64,000 nt of DNA from Rhodococcoides corynebacterioides (GTDB lineage: Bacteria; Actinomycetota; Actinomycetes; Mycobacteriales; Mycobacteriaceae): contig NZ_JABUBU010000012.1 of NCBI RefSeq assembly GCF_019834675.1, forward strand, positions 1 through 64,000, read 5' to 3'. Within the stretch, counting starts at the first letter, position 1. Each line of letters begins with the position of its first letter. This document shows positions 41,833 to 52,002 of this stretch, piece after piece. The notes under the pieces were generated by a model. It was given only the letters and a program-made list of their open reading frames with translations. It ran no database searches and was not told the DNA's origin. A program made the position numbers and the translations under genes.

Positions 41833-43101
41833 CCCGTCCGTCGGCGTGCCCCCGACGAGCCGCGGCCCATCCGGTGCGAGGACCACCTCCCACCCCGGTC
41901 CGAAGATCAGCTGCCGACACACGCCGGCGTCGGCCTCGACGCAGCGTTCGAGAGGGCGGAGGTCGGGCCGGAACGGATACGGCTCAGGGGCGAAATCGCG
42001 CACCACGCCGAGCGCACCGCAGAGCAGTAGACCGGCCGCGACGACCCGCACAGCGGTGAGCGCTCTCGACGCGATGGTCACCCACATCAGGATCACCACG
42101 ATGGCCATGGGGGTGGTGATGTGTCGTTGCAGCGCTTCCCCGGAGGCCAGGACGATCGGCCCGTAGGCGTTCACCGCCGATGCCAGCAGAACGACGAAGA
42201 GCAGCCACAGCGGGACAGCGATTCGTCCCACGGCCCAGCACGTCAGAACGACGGCCGCGGTCAGCCACAGTGCCGCGGCCACGGCCGTCGGCGATCCCAG
42301 CGCGCCGACGAAGCCCGCCCGGTGTCCCACGAGGTAGCCGCCGCCCACCCGCTCGACCGCGCTGCGAACGAGGATCGTCACGGTTCCGCCACCGGGGGTC
42401 GAGCGATCCGAGGAGAGATAGACCGACAGCTGGACCGCGGCCGTGGCCACGGCGACGATCGTCACCGCCAGCGAATGACGCGTTCTGCCGAGACGCAGCC
42501 AGCGCCACACGAAGAACGGGACGAAGAGCACGATCAGCGGACCGGACAGCCCGATGAGCCCGATCGCGACGATCTCGATCCAGCGACCCGGTCGAGTCCG
42601 CGGATCGACGCTGATGACGACCAACGTCAGGGCCGTCGCCGCCGCGAAGATCAGGTTGGCGATGTTTCCGTACACCTCCCACAAAGCGGGGAGCAGGCAG
42701 AGGGACACGAACAGGCCGCTGCGGTACAGCGCCGAGGGAAGCACCGGGTCGAGGCGACGGGACAGCGCCGGAGCCAGGAACGCCAGGTGGATCACCACCG
42801 TCGCGACGAGGTAGACCAGCGGAACAGCCGTGATCGGTACCCACACCGTCGCCGCCGCGACGAGGCGAGGAACGAGGTGCAGATACCCGGCATAGGGCTC
42901 GAGCAGTGCGGCGAGTCCCTCGTTGTACGCGCCGGCCAGGAAGATCTCGCCGTCCTCGGCGAACAGGGCCGGGTCGCGGAAACGCGGCAGGGCGCGAGCG
43001 GCGAACAGCGCGACACCGACGGCGACGAGCGCGGCGGCGAGGACGCGGCGTGTACCGCGGTCGGTCACTCTGTCCATGGGGGTCGCTGTCATGGGCACCA
43101 C
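41830..43101 (-). CDS. Polytopic membrane protein, possible GT-C glycosyltransferase
   Basis: The 423-residue protein has about ten hydrophobic helices. The loop after the first helix reads FRDPALFAEDGEIFLAGAYN (E49-D50), followed by PYAGYLHLVPRLVAAATV; an acidic pair here is typical of GT-C enzymes. I do not recognise a named family, and no function can be stated. It lies 11 bases upstream of dprE1 on the same strand and is divergent from a gtrA-like gene. The GTG start at 43101 follows TAACGT by eight bases; ATG 43092 in the same frame is an alternative. Confidence 0.8.
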   Translation of the reverse strand: MVPMTATPMDRVTDRGTRRVLAAALVAVGVALFAARALPRFRDPALFAEDGEIFLAGAYNEGLAALLEPYAGYLHLVPRLVAAATVWVPITAVPLVYLVATVVIHLAFLAPALSRRLDPVLPSALYRSGLFVSLCLLPALWEVYGNIANLIFAAATALTLVVISVDPRTRPGRWIEIVAIGLIGLSGPLIVLFVPFFVWRWLRLGRTRHSLAVTIVAVATAAVQLSVYLSSDRSTPGGGTVTILVRSAVERVGGGYLVGHRAGFVGALGSPTAVAAALWLTAAVVLTCWAVGRIAVPLWLLFVVLLASAVNAYGPIVLASGEALQRHITTPMAIVVILMWVTIASRALTAVRVVAAGLLLCGALGVVRDFAPEPYPFRPDLRPLERCVEADAGVCRQLIFGPGWEVVLAPDGPRLVGGTPTDG

Positions 43102-43109
43102 GAGACCAT

Positions 43110-43115
43110 ACGTTA
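43110..43115 (-). promoter_or_regulatory. Predicted leaderless-transcript -10 (TAACGT) of the GT-C-like gene before dprE1
   Basis: Minus-strand TAACGT ends eight bases before GTG 43101. A second such hexamer for the opposite strand lies 35 bases to the right. Confidence 0.5.
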
Positions 43116-43149
43116 TGTTCTCGCGCGGGGGCTCCCGGGGCCGTGGGGC

Positions 43150-43155
43150 TAGGCT
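43150..43155 (+). promoter_or_regulatory. Predicted leaderless-transcript -10 (TAGGCT) of the gtrA-like gene
   Basis: TAGGCT ends seven bases before GTG 43163, with no Shine-Dalgarno sequence. Confidence 0.5.
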
Positions 43156-43162
43156 CGCACGC

Positions 43163-43618
43163 GTGTCGGACCAGCCTCATGCACCGCTTCCCGTCGAACT
43201 CCCGCTGACGGAGAACACGGCCGACGCCGCCCCGGATCTGCGCACGCAGATCGTGCGGTTCCTCGTCACCGGCGTGCTCTCGGCGATCGTCGACTTCTCC
43301 ATCACCATCGCCCTGCAGTACGGGCTGGACGTGCAGTTGTCGCTGGCCAAGGCCGTCGGCTTCGTCGTCGGGACGACCGTCGCGTACCTGATCAACCGGC
43401 GGTGGACGTTCGCCGCCGCGCCGAGCCGAAAGCGGTTCGTCGCCGTCGTGCTGCTCTACCTGGCGACGTTCGGCGTGCAGAACGTGCTCTACACCCTGTT
43501 CGGCCACCTCTGGCCGGAGACGGTGGTCTACAGCGCCGCGGCCTTCGTCATCGCGCAGGGCACGGCGACGGTCATCAACTTCGTCGTGCAGCGGACGGTC
43601 ATCTTCCGCGTGTCCTGA
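43163..43618 (+). CDS. GtrA-family membrane protein (Rv3789-like)
   Basis: The 151-residue protein has four hydrophobic helices and the GtrA signature: FLVTGVLSAIVDFSI, VGTTVAYLINRRWTFA and a C-terminal NFVVQRTVIF. GtrA proteins are linked to membrane movement of polyprenyl-phosphate sugars or to recruiting glycosyltransferases; Rv3789, next to dprE1 in M. tuberculosis, has been proposed to act with decaprenyl-phosphoarabinose or AftA. I start at GTG 43163; the in-frame upstream extension of 80 residues runs antisense to the neighbouring gene and is unconserved in character. It is divergent from the GT-C-like gene. Confidence 0.9.
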   Translation: MSDQPHAPLPVELPLTENTADAAPDLRTQIVRFLVTGVLSAIVDFSITIALQYGLDVQLSLAKAVGFVVGTTVAYLINRRWTFAAAPSRKRFVAVVLLYLATFGVQNVLYTLFGHLWPETVVYSAAAFVIAQGTATVINFVVQRTVIFRVS

Positions 43619-43655
43619 CGCCGACGGTGTCGTGACGCCGAGCCGACTCGTCCGC

Positions 43656-46159
<2,504 letters not shown>

Positions 46160-46190
46160 TCGAGTCGCCGACCGTGACGAGCGGTATGGG

Positions 46191-46196
46191 TAGACT
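46191..46196 (+). promoter_or_regulatory. Candidate -10 (TAGACT) of the Gtr-like operon
   Basis: TAGACT lies 49 bases before the chosen start of the GT2 gene and would give a leader of about 42 bases containing GGAGG and GGGGGAG runs. Confidence 0.4.
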
Positions 46197-46244
46197 TCAC
46201 GGCCGGCGCCCGTCCGGGTGCGCGGAGGCGACGATGGGGGAGTA

Positions 46245-47336
46245 GTGCTGCTCAGCGTCGTCGTTCCGTGTCACAACGAGGAGAGCGTTCTCGATGCCCT
46301 CGTCGATGCGGTCCTCGCGGTCGAGGCGGATCTGCCCGAGACCGTGGACGGTGACTCTCCGCGTCTCGAGGTGGTTCTGGTCGACGACGGAAGTCGCGAC
46401 GCCACCAAGTCGATCATGCGAGCCCGCCACGAGCGTGACGAGCGCGTGCGGTACGTCTCCTTCAGCCGGAACTTCGGCAAGGAATCCGCGATGTTGGCCG
46501 GACTGAGTTACGCGCGGGGCGATGCCGTGGTCATCATGGACGCCGATCTGCAGCACCCGCCGCACCTCATCGCCGACATGGTCCGACTGCACCGCGAGGG
46601 GTACGACCAGGTGGTCGCCCGGCGGACGCGTGACGGAGATTCGCGTGGCCGAACCGCGATGTCGCGGATGTACTACCGGTTGGTCAATCGTGTGGTCGAC
46701 GTGTCCATCGAGGACGGCGCGGGCGATTTCCGCCTGCTGAGTCGGCGGGCCGTGGACGCGCTCCTGCAGATGGGCGAATACAACAGGTTCTCCAAGGGCC
46801 TCTTCTCGTGGATCGGCTTCCCGGCCGTCACCGTGGACTACCGCAACGAGCCTCGCCAGGGTGGCGGTGAGAGCAAATGGACGCTCCGGCGCCTGCTCAA
46901 CTACGGGCTCGACGGCGTGATGTCGTTCAACAATGCGCCGCTGCGGCTGGCGATCTATCTCGGCGCCGCAGCGATGGTCGTGGGCTTCGCCTATGTGGTG
47001 TTCCTCATCTGCGCGGCGGTCGTCGCCGGGGTCACGGTGCCCGGGTACGTCACCTTGGTGGCGGCCATCATCGGATTCGGTGGTCTGCAGCTGCTCTTCC
47101 TCGGCGTCATCGGGGAGTACGTGGGGCGCATCTACTACGAGGTCAAGCAACGCCCGCACTACCTGGTCGCGGAGACCGAGCCCGGCATCCCGACGGGTGG
47201 CCACATCGATCCCCGCATCGAGCAGTCCTCCGGAATGCCGAGCGGACGCTTTCGGCCGTCCCATGCGGTCCCGGCGTTCGACTCCGGCCCGAACGGACCC
47301 ACCCGGCGCGAGTCCCGCCGCGGCGGGGACGCCTGA
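46245..47336 (+). CDS. GtrB-like polyprenyl-phosphate glycosyltransferase (GT2)
   Basis: The 363-residue protein has a cytosolic GT2 domain (LSVVVPCHNEE, VDDGSRDAT, SRNFGKESAMLAG, MDADLQHPP) followed by two C-terminal membrane helices at about residues 235-300, the layout of GtrB/DPM1-type enzymes. These transfer a sugar from a nucleotide donor to polyprenyl phosphate on the inner membrane face. A hydrophilic tail of about 60 residues ends the protein. The sugar is unknown. The start is uncertain: GTG 46245 fits the family N-terminus, GTG 46218 adds nine residues. It is followed by a GtrA gene after 10 bases and then a large membrane protein, so a three-part Gtr system is likely. Confidence 0.88.
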   Translation: MLLSVVVPCHNEESVLDALVDAVLAVEADLPETVDGDSPRLEVVLVDDGSRDATKSIMRARHERDERVRYVSFSRNFGKESAMLAGLSYARGDAVVIMDADLQHPPHLIADMVRLHREGYDQVVARRTRDGDSRGRTAMSRMYYRLVNRVVDVSIEDGAGDFRLLSRRAVDALLQMGEYNRFSKGLFSWIGFPAVTVDYRNEPRQGGGESKWTLRRLLNYGLDGVMSFNNAPLRLAIYLGAAAMVVGFAYVVFLICAAVVAGVTVPGYVTLVAAIIGFGGLQLLFLGVIGEYVGRIYYEVKQRPHYLVAETEPGIPTGGHIDPRIEQSSGMPSGRFRPSHAVPAFDSGPNGPTRRESRRGGDA

Positions 47337-47346
47337 CGACCGACGT

Positions 47347-47751
47347 ATGCCCACGCACATCCTTCGCTTCGCGCTCGTCGGTGTTCTGAACACCGGCGTC
47401 TACTACGGTCTCTACCTCGCCTTCCGCCTGGTCGTTCCGTACTGGGCCGCGCATCTGCTCGCCATCGCGTCGGCGATGGTGTTCTCCTTCTTTCTCAACT
47501 GTCTGTACACCTTTCGCACTCGACCGACCTGGCGGAAATTCGCCCTGTGGCCGCTCACCAATGCGACCAACTACGTGATGACGACGGTCGGAGTGATCGT
47601 CCTCGTCAGTGGTCTCGGAATGGACGAGCGCGTCGCGCCGCTGGTCGCGGCGGCAGCTGCCATTCCCGTGACCTTCCTGCTGTCCCGGCGCCTGTTGATC
47701 GGTCGGAGCGCGCCTGCGCCGGCGGACCCGACCGGGGCGGGTGACCCGTGA
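47347..47751 (+). CDS. GtrA-family membrane protein of the Gtr-like trio
   Basis: The 134-residue protein has four hydrophobic helices and GtrA features: ILRFALVGVLNTGVYYGLYL, a central FFLNCLYTFRTRPTW and NATNYVM. In known Gtr systems GtrA is needed to move the polyprenyl-phosphate sugar across the membrane. It is clearly distinct from the GtrA protein at 43163-43618. The stop overlaps the start of the next gene by four bases. No Shine-Dalgarno sequence is visible, so translation is probably coupled to the gene 10 bases upstream. Confidence 0.88.
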   Translation: MPTHILRFALVGVLNTGVYYGLYLAFRLVVPYWAAHLLAIASAMVFSFFLNCLYTFRTRPTWRKFALWPLTNATNYVMTTVGVIVLVSGLGMDERVAPLVAAAAAIPVTFLLSRRLLIGRSAPAPADPTGAGDP

Positions 47752-50030
47752 CCGCATCGGCCGACACCACGGAGGCGATCGAGGCGACGGGCGACGCCGC
47801 CGTCGGCAACCCGCGTCCCGGACGTCGATGGGACGTTCTGCTCGGAATTCTGGCCGCCGTCACCGTCGTCGGCCTGGTGGCTCTGGCGCAGTGGCGCGGC
47901 ACTCGGTTCTTCTACGTCGGAGACATGTACGAGCAGTTCGCGCCACTCTGGCACGTCCTGGGGTCGCAGCTGCGTAGCGGGCAGTGGGTTGCGATGGACC
48001 CGGCTGCGTGGATGGGCGGCAATTACGCAGCCGAAGCGCTCGACGGCATCTGGAACCCGGTCAACCTGGCCAACTTCGTCCTGGTGTCCTATTTCGACAA
48101 TCTCTCGCTCGCGGCGTTCGTGGTCGCCGCCGAGATGCTCGCGATCCTGTCGATCGGGGTCTACCTGCTCGCACGGACCTACGGCGCTCACCGGGGGCCG
48201 TCGTTCCTGGTCGCCGTCGCGATACCGGTGTCCGGACTGACGCTCTGGTACGAGGCCGCCGGGTGGCCGGCCGGACTCGCCGCGTTCACCTGGTTCGTGC
48301 ATTTCTGGTGGTCGGCGAGACGCTTCGCCCTCGGTCGCGCCCCGATGATCGTCCCCTTCGCGTTCGGCTTCCTCGCCATGACCGCCGGTAACCCGTACGC
48401 CCCGCTGGGTCTGGTGGTCGTCCTGGCCGCGCTGGGCATCGAGCTGATCCTGCGTCGCGACGGCCGTCGCCTCGTCCTGCTCACCGTGATGGGTGCCTGC
48501 GTCGGCGCCATCGCTCCGATGGTGTTCCTGCCCCTGCTCGGGGCGAGCGAGGTGACCACCCGGCAGAGCCTGGCGGCGATCGCGAACGACACGTTCCTCG
48601 TGCCGGATCTCGGTGACCTGGCGGCGGGTAGCTCGCCCACGTATCTCCCGTCGATCTCGAACTGGAAGGGGCCGCTCGACAGCGTGCCCTCGACGTACCT
48701 GGCCTGGTTCGTTCTGCCGCTGTTGCCCTGGTTGCGCTGGAGTGGTCGGCGTCGGATCCCGGGCGGAGTCGGGCTGCTCGTCGTGGGTTCCTTCTATCTG
48801 ATCGCGACCCTCGCACCCTCGAATCTCTGGCTGTTCAGGTGGCCGTTCCGTCTGGTCGAGTATCTCTACGTGGTCGTGGCGGTCGTCTTCGCCGTGCTGC
48901 TGAGCCGGGGGCTCGCTCCGATGACGAGACGGCGGGTGGGAGCGACCGTGGCGATCGTGGCGTTCGGCGCCTACTCCGCCTGGGCCGTCCGTCCCGATCT
49001 GTGGCTCGAGCATCTGGTCGGCCTGCTCGTGGTGGGGGCCGGAGTGGCGGCCGCGGTCACCGTAGGCCGACGAGCGGGCGTCGCGGCGCTGGCCGTGGTC
49101 GCCGTCGTCGGCACCGCTGCGGTGTCGATGGTGCAGTTCTCGGCCTTTCCCTCGGTCGCGCAACCGATAGCGGTCGACGACGAACCTCGGCCGGACCCGC
49201 TGCCGGACGGGGGATCGCCGGTCTTTTCGGTCGCCGACATGCGGCGCGGCGCCGCCGAGTACCGAGGGGTGGTGCTGCAGTTGGCCGACCGCCTCTCCGT
49301 GACGACGGAGGACTCGCGAGAAGGACGACTCCTCTTCGGGAATCTGGCGAGAGTGGCGGACCCCGGTGCCGTGACCAGTTACACCGGAATGGGATTCGAC
49401 TCGTTCGCCGACGAGCTCTGCATGGATTACCGGGGCGCCGTCTGTTCGGGCGCGGTGGAGCGCATCTTCGCACCGGCGTCCGCTGCGGTCGACGCTCCTC
49501 TCGTCGACGTGATGGGAGTGTCCACCCTCGTCGTTCAGCGCACGTTGGCGCCCGTGGAGACGGCGGGACCGCCGCCGCCCGGGTGGCGACTGGCGGCAGC
49601 CGACCCCGCGCGCGTGGTATGGGTGCGAGACAGCCCGATGGCGGCGTCGGCGGGTCCGGTCACGTGGGCGTCCGCGGGCATCGACACCGAGACCCGGTCG
49701 AGCACTCCGACATCGGAGACGGTCGTCGTCACCGCCGACCGCGCGGGAACAGTGCTGTTCTCCCGACTGGCCTGGCCCGGGTACTCCGCCACCGTCGACG
49801 GTCGGCCCGTGGAGGTGGCGGAGGGACCGGCCGGCCTGCTCTCGGTCGACGTTCCGGCCGGTGGTGGGCAGCTCGACGTCGTCTACTCGTCCCCGGGACT
49901 GGCACCCGGCCGCGCGGTCGCCGTTGCCGCGGCCGTGGTCGCGGTCCTGGCATCGGCGGCGATCTCGGTGCTGGATCGCCGCCGCCGTCGCCGCTCCGTC
50001 GTGAATGCGGGCCCCGCACGCGCGGATTGA
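47748..50030 (+). CDS. Large YfhO/GtrC-like membrane protein, probable extracytoplasmic glycosyltransferase
   Basis: The 760-residue protein has about 12 hydrophobic helices in its first 470 residues, a soluble extracytoplasmic domain to about residue 720, and a final membrane helix with a basic tail. The first loop reads FFYVGDMYEQFAPLWHVL and then AAWMGGNYAAEALDGIWNPVNL, like YfhO and other GT-C-type proteins. With the preceding GT2 and GtrA genes it completes the GtrA-GtrB-GtrC pattern, where the third protein moves the sugar from polyprenyl phosphate to a surface polymer. GTG 47748 overlaps the GtrA stop by four bases. The acceptor is unknown. Confidence 0.85.
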   Translation: MTASADTTEAIEATGDAAVGNPRPGRRWDVLLGILAAVTVVGLVALAQWRGTRFFYVGDMYEQFAPLWHVLGSQLRSGQWVAMDPAAWMGGNYAAEALDGIWNPVNLANFVLVSYFDNLSLAAFVVAAEMLAILSIGVYLLARTYGAHRGPSFLVAVAIPVSGLTLWYEAAGWPAGLAAFTWFVHFWWSARRFALGRAPMIVPFAFGFLAMTAGNPYAPLGLVVVLAALGIELILRRDGRRLVLLTVMGACVGAIAPMVFLPLLGASEVTTRQSLAAIANDTFLVPDLGDLAAGSSPTYLPSISNWKGPLDSVPSTYLAWFVLPLLPWLRWSGRRRIPGGVGLLVVGSFYLIATLAPSNLWLFRWPFRLVEYLYVVVAVVFAVLLSRGLAPMTRRRVGATVAIVAFGAYSAWAVRPDLWLEHLVGLLVVGAGVAAAVTVGRRAGVAALAVVAVVGTAAVSMVQFSAFPSVAQPIAVDDEPRPDPLPDGGSPVFSVADMRRGAAEYRGVVLQLADRLSVTTEDSREGRLLFGNLARVADPGAVTSYTGMGFDSFADELCMDYRGAVCSGAVERIFAPASAAVDAPLVDVMGVSTLVVQRTLAPVETAGPPPPGWRLAAADPARVVWVRDSPMAASAGPVTWASAGIDTETRSSTPTSETVVVTADRAGTVLFSRLAWPGYSATVDGRPVEVAEGPAGLLSVDVPAGGGQLDVVYSSPGLAPGRAVAVAAAVVAVLASAAISVLDRRRRRRSVVNAGPARAD

Positions 50031-50054
50031 TAGCCTGACGACGGTCGAAGAACG

Positions 50055-50078
50055 ATTGTCCGCTTTTCACGGGACAAT
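50055..50078. promoter_or_regulatory. Inverted repeat ATTGTCC-N10-GGACAAT upstream of the GlfT2-like gene
   Basis: Two perfect 7-bp arms separated by ten bases lie in a locally AT-richer stretch of the 83-base gap. It could be a regulator-binding site, or a weak terminator for the gene before it. Confidence 0.4.
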
Positions 50079-50113
50079 GCCGAGAGAACGCGACGCGGAG
50101 GGTATTTCTCATC

Positions 50114-51985
50114 ATGAACAGCGACGCTGTCGTGCCGACGACATCCGGGACGACGGTGGCCCAGCGGGTCCTGTTCGACGGTCCTTCTCCGCTGGTCAGT
50201 GCGGATATGTACGCCGAGATCGCCAAGGGGTCCGCCGAGCGTTCCCGCGCGGCGGTCGCCATGGCCAAGCGCAGCGTGGTCTCCACCAACAGCTATTTCG
50301 GCCGCTTTCCGGCGAGTTATTGGCAGCGGTGGACCACCGTCACCGAGGTGACGTTCGATGCACGGGTCGACGGTCGGGCGCGACTCGACGTGGTGGCCAC
50401 CGATTACCTGGGTCGCGAGCGCATCATGGCCAGTCGCGCAATCACCGACGCCGACGACCGCGTGAGCCTCACCGTGCCGACGACGCAGTTCCTCGACGGC
50501 GGCGCGCTGTTCGTGCGCATCATGACGTCGGCCGACGAGTTCGTTCTGGACGATGCGACGTGGCGGGTCGAGGCACCGGAACGGATGCGCCCCACCTCGG
50601 TGGTGGTGTGCACGTTCAACCGGGCGGACGACTGCGCTGCCACCGTGGCCGCACTGGCGGACGATCCCCTCGCCCTGCGGGACGTCGACCACGTCTACGT
50701 CGTCGACCAAGGTACCGACCGGGTCGAGACGCGGGCGGAATTCCAGCGTGTGGCAGGAGATCTGGGAGACAAGCTGGTGTACATCACCCAGCCGAACCTG
50801 GGCGGTGCGGGCGGGTTCACCCGCGGCCTGTACGAGGTGCAGGGCAAGGGCGGCGATCCGGCCAACGTGGTGTTCATGGACGACGACGTGTTGTGCGAGC
50901 CGGAAGCCTTCGTGCGGATGAACGCCTTCGCCAACAAGACGGTGGAGCCGGCCATCGTGGGTGCGCAGATGCTCTACCTGCTGCACCCGGATCGCGTGCA
51001 CGTCGGGGCCGAGGTGGCGAACCTCCAGCGGCTCGAGGCCGGACTGCACGTCAAGGACGCGTTCGCCGACCGCAGCGTCTTGAAGAAGAAGCAGCAGGAA
51101 GTCCGCGTGGACGCGGGCTACAACGGCTGGTGGTCCTGCCTGATCCCGTCCGAGATCGTGGCGGAGGTCGGCTACCCGCTTCCCCTGTTCTTCCAATGGG
51201 ACGACATCGAGTACGGCTACCGTTCGCGCGCACACGGATTCGCGACGGTCACGCTGCCCGGGGCGGCGGTCTGGCATGCCGATTTCGCCTGGAAGGACTG
51301 GGACGAGTGGCACCGCTACTTCAACCTCCGGAACGGCATGATCACGGCCGCACTGCACACCGAACTCGACGGCGTCGCGTTGGCCAAGCAGTTGCGGCGA
51401 GATCTGTTGCGGTACCTCGTGTCGATGCAGTACGGCATGGCGTACACCCTCATCAAGTCCGTCGAGGACTTCCTCGGCGGCCCGGCGCTGCTGGCGGACG
51501 GCGGCATGGAGGCCGCCGCCGCGATCCGTCGGGAACGCGCCCGCTACGGAGAGACCAAGCGTCACAACGCCAACGATGTTCCGGGGGTCCGTCCCGCGGA
51601 CATGGTCATCACGCCGGCCGGACCGAATCCCAAGCCCAGCATGGAATGGGCGGTGCTGGCCAAGCGCATCGTGCAGCAGTTCCACGGCAGGGTTCATCCC
51701 GGCCCCGTCGCCATCTCGGCCGACGACGCCCACTGGTGGCACGTCTCGCTCTTCGCTCACGCCGTCGTCACCGACCGGTCGCAGGAGGGTGTCCGCGTAC
51801 GGGTACGCGACCGTCAGCGGGCGCTGGAGCTGCTGAAGCGCGGTCGCCGGGTACTGGACCGACTGCGCAAGGAGACGCCGGCGGTGGCGCAGACCTATCG
51901 CGCCGCGCGATCGGACCTGACGACGCGCGAGAACTGGGCCCGCCTCTACGGACTCGACACCCCTGCCCACGCCGAGATGCGCTGA
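50114..51985 (+). CDS. GlfT2-like galactofuranosyltransferase paralogue
   Basis: The 623-residue protein shares the full plan of the GlfT2 at 8399-10258: N-terminal beta domain with YFGRFPASYWQRW, a GT-A domain with VVVCTFNRADDC and NLGGAGGFTRGLYE, the metal motif FMDDDVLCEPE, WDDIEYGYRSRAHG, the WHADFAW histidine and a helical C-terminal part. All visible catalytic residues are kept, so it should be an active galactofuranose or related furanose transferase. M. tuberculosis has only GlfT1 and GlfT2, so this is an additional enzyme. GGAGGG lies 11 bases before the ATG. It is convergent with the methyltransferase gene and lies near glfT1-wzt-wzm. Confidence 0.92.
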   Translation: MNSDAVVPTTSGTTVAQRVLFDGPSPLVSADMYAEIAKGSAERSRAAVAMAKRSVVSTNSYFGRFPASYWQRWTTVTEVTFDARVDGRARLDVVATDYLGRERIMASRAITDADDRVSLTVPTTQFLDGGALFVRIMTSADEFVLDDATWRVEAPERMRPTSVVVCTFNRADDCAATVAALADDPLALRDVDHVYVVDQGTDRVETRAEFQRVAGDLGDKLVYITQPNLGGAGGFTRGLYEVQGKGGDPANVVFMDDDVLCEPEAFVRMNAFANKTVEPAIVGAQMLYLLHPDRVHVGAEVANLQRLEAGLHVKDAFADRSVLKKKQQEVRVDAGYNGWWSCLIPSEIVAEVGYPLPLFFQWDDIEYGYRSRAHGFATVTLPGAAVWHADFAWKDWDEWHRYFNLRNGMITAALHTELDGVALAKQLRRDLLRYLVSMQYGMAYTLIKSVEDFLGGPALLADGGMEAAAAIRRERARYGETKRHNANDVPGVRPADMVITPAGPNPKPSMEWAVLAKRIVQQFHGRVHPGPVAISADDAHWWHVSLFAHAVVTDRSQEGVRVRVRDRQRALELLKRGRRVLDRLRKETPAVAQTYRAARSDLTTRENWARLYGLDTPAHAEMR

Positions 51986-52002
51986 CCGACCGCGTCAGCG
52001 CA
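51978..52002. terminator. Bidirectional hairpin formed at two convergent stop codons
   Basis: TGCGCTGA at 51978-51985 pairs perfectly with TCAGCGCA at 51995-52002 around a nine-base loop. The arms contain the TGA stop of the plus-strand gene and the TGA stop (TCA) of the minus-strand gene. It probably terminates transcription from both sides. Confidence 0.6.
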
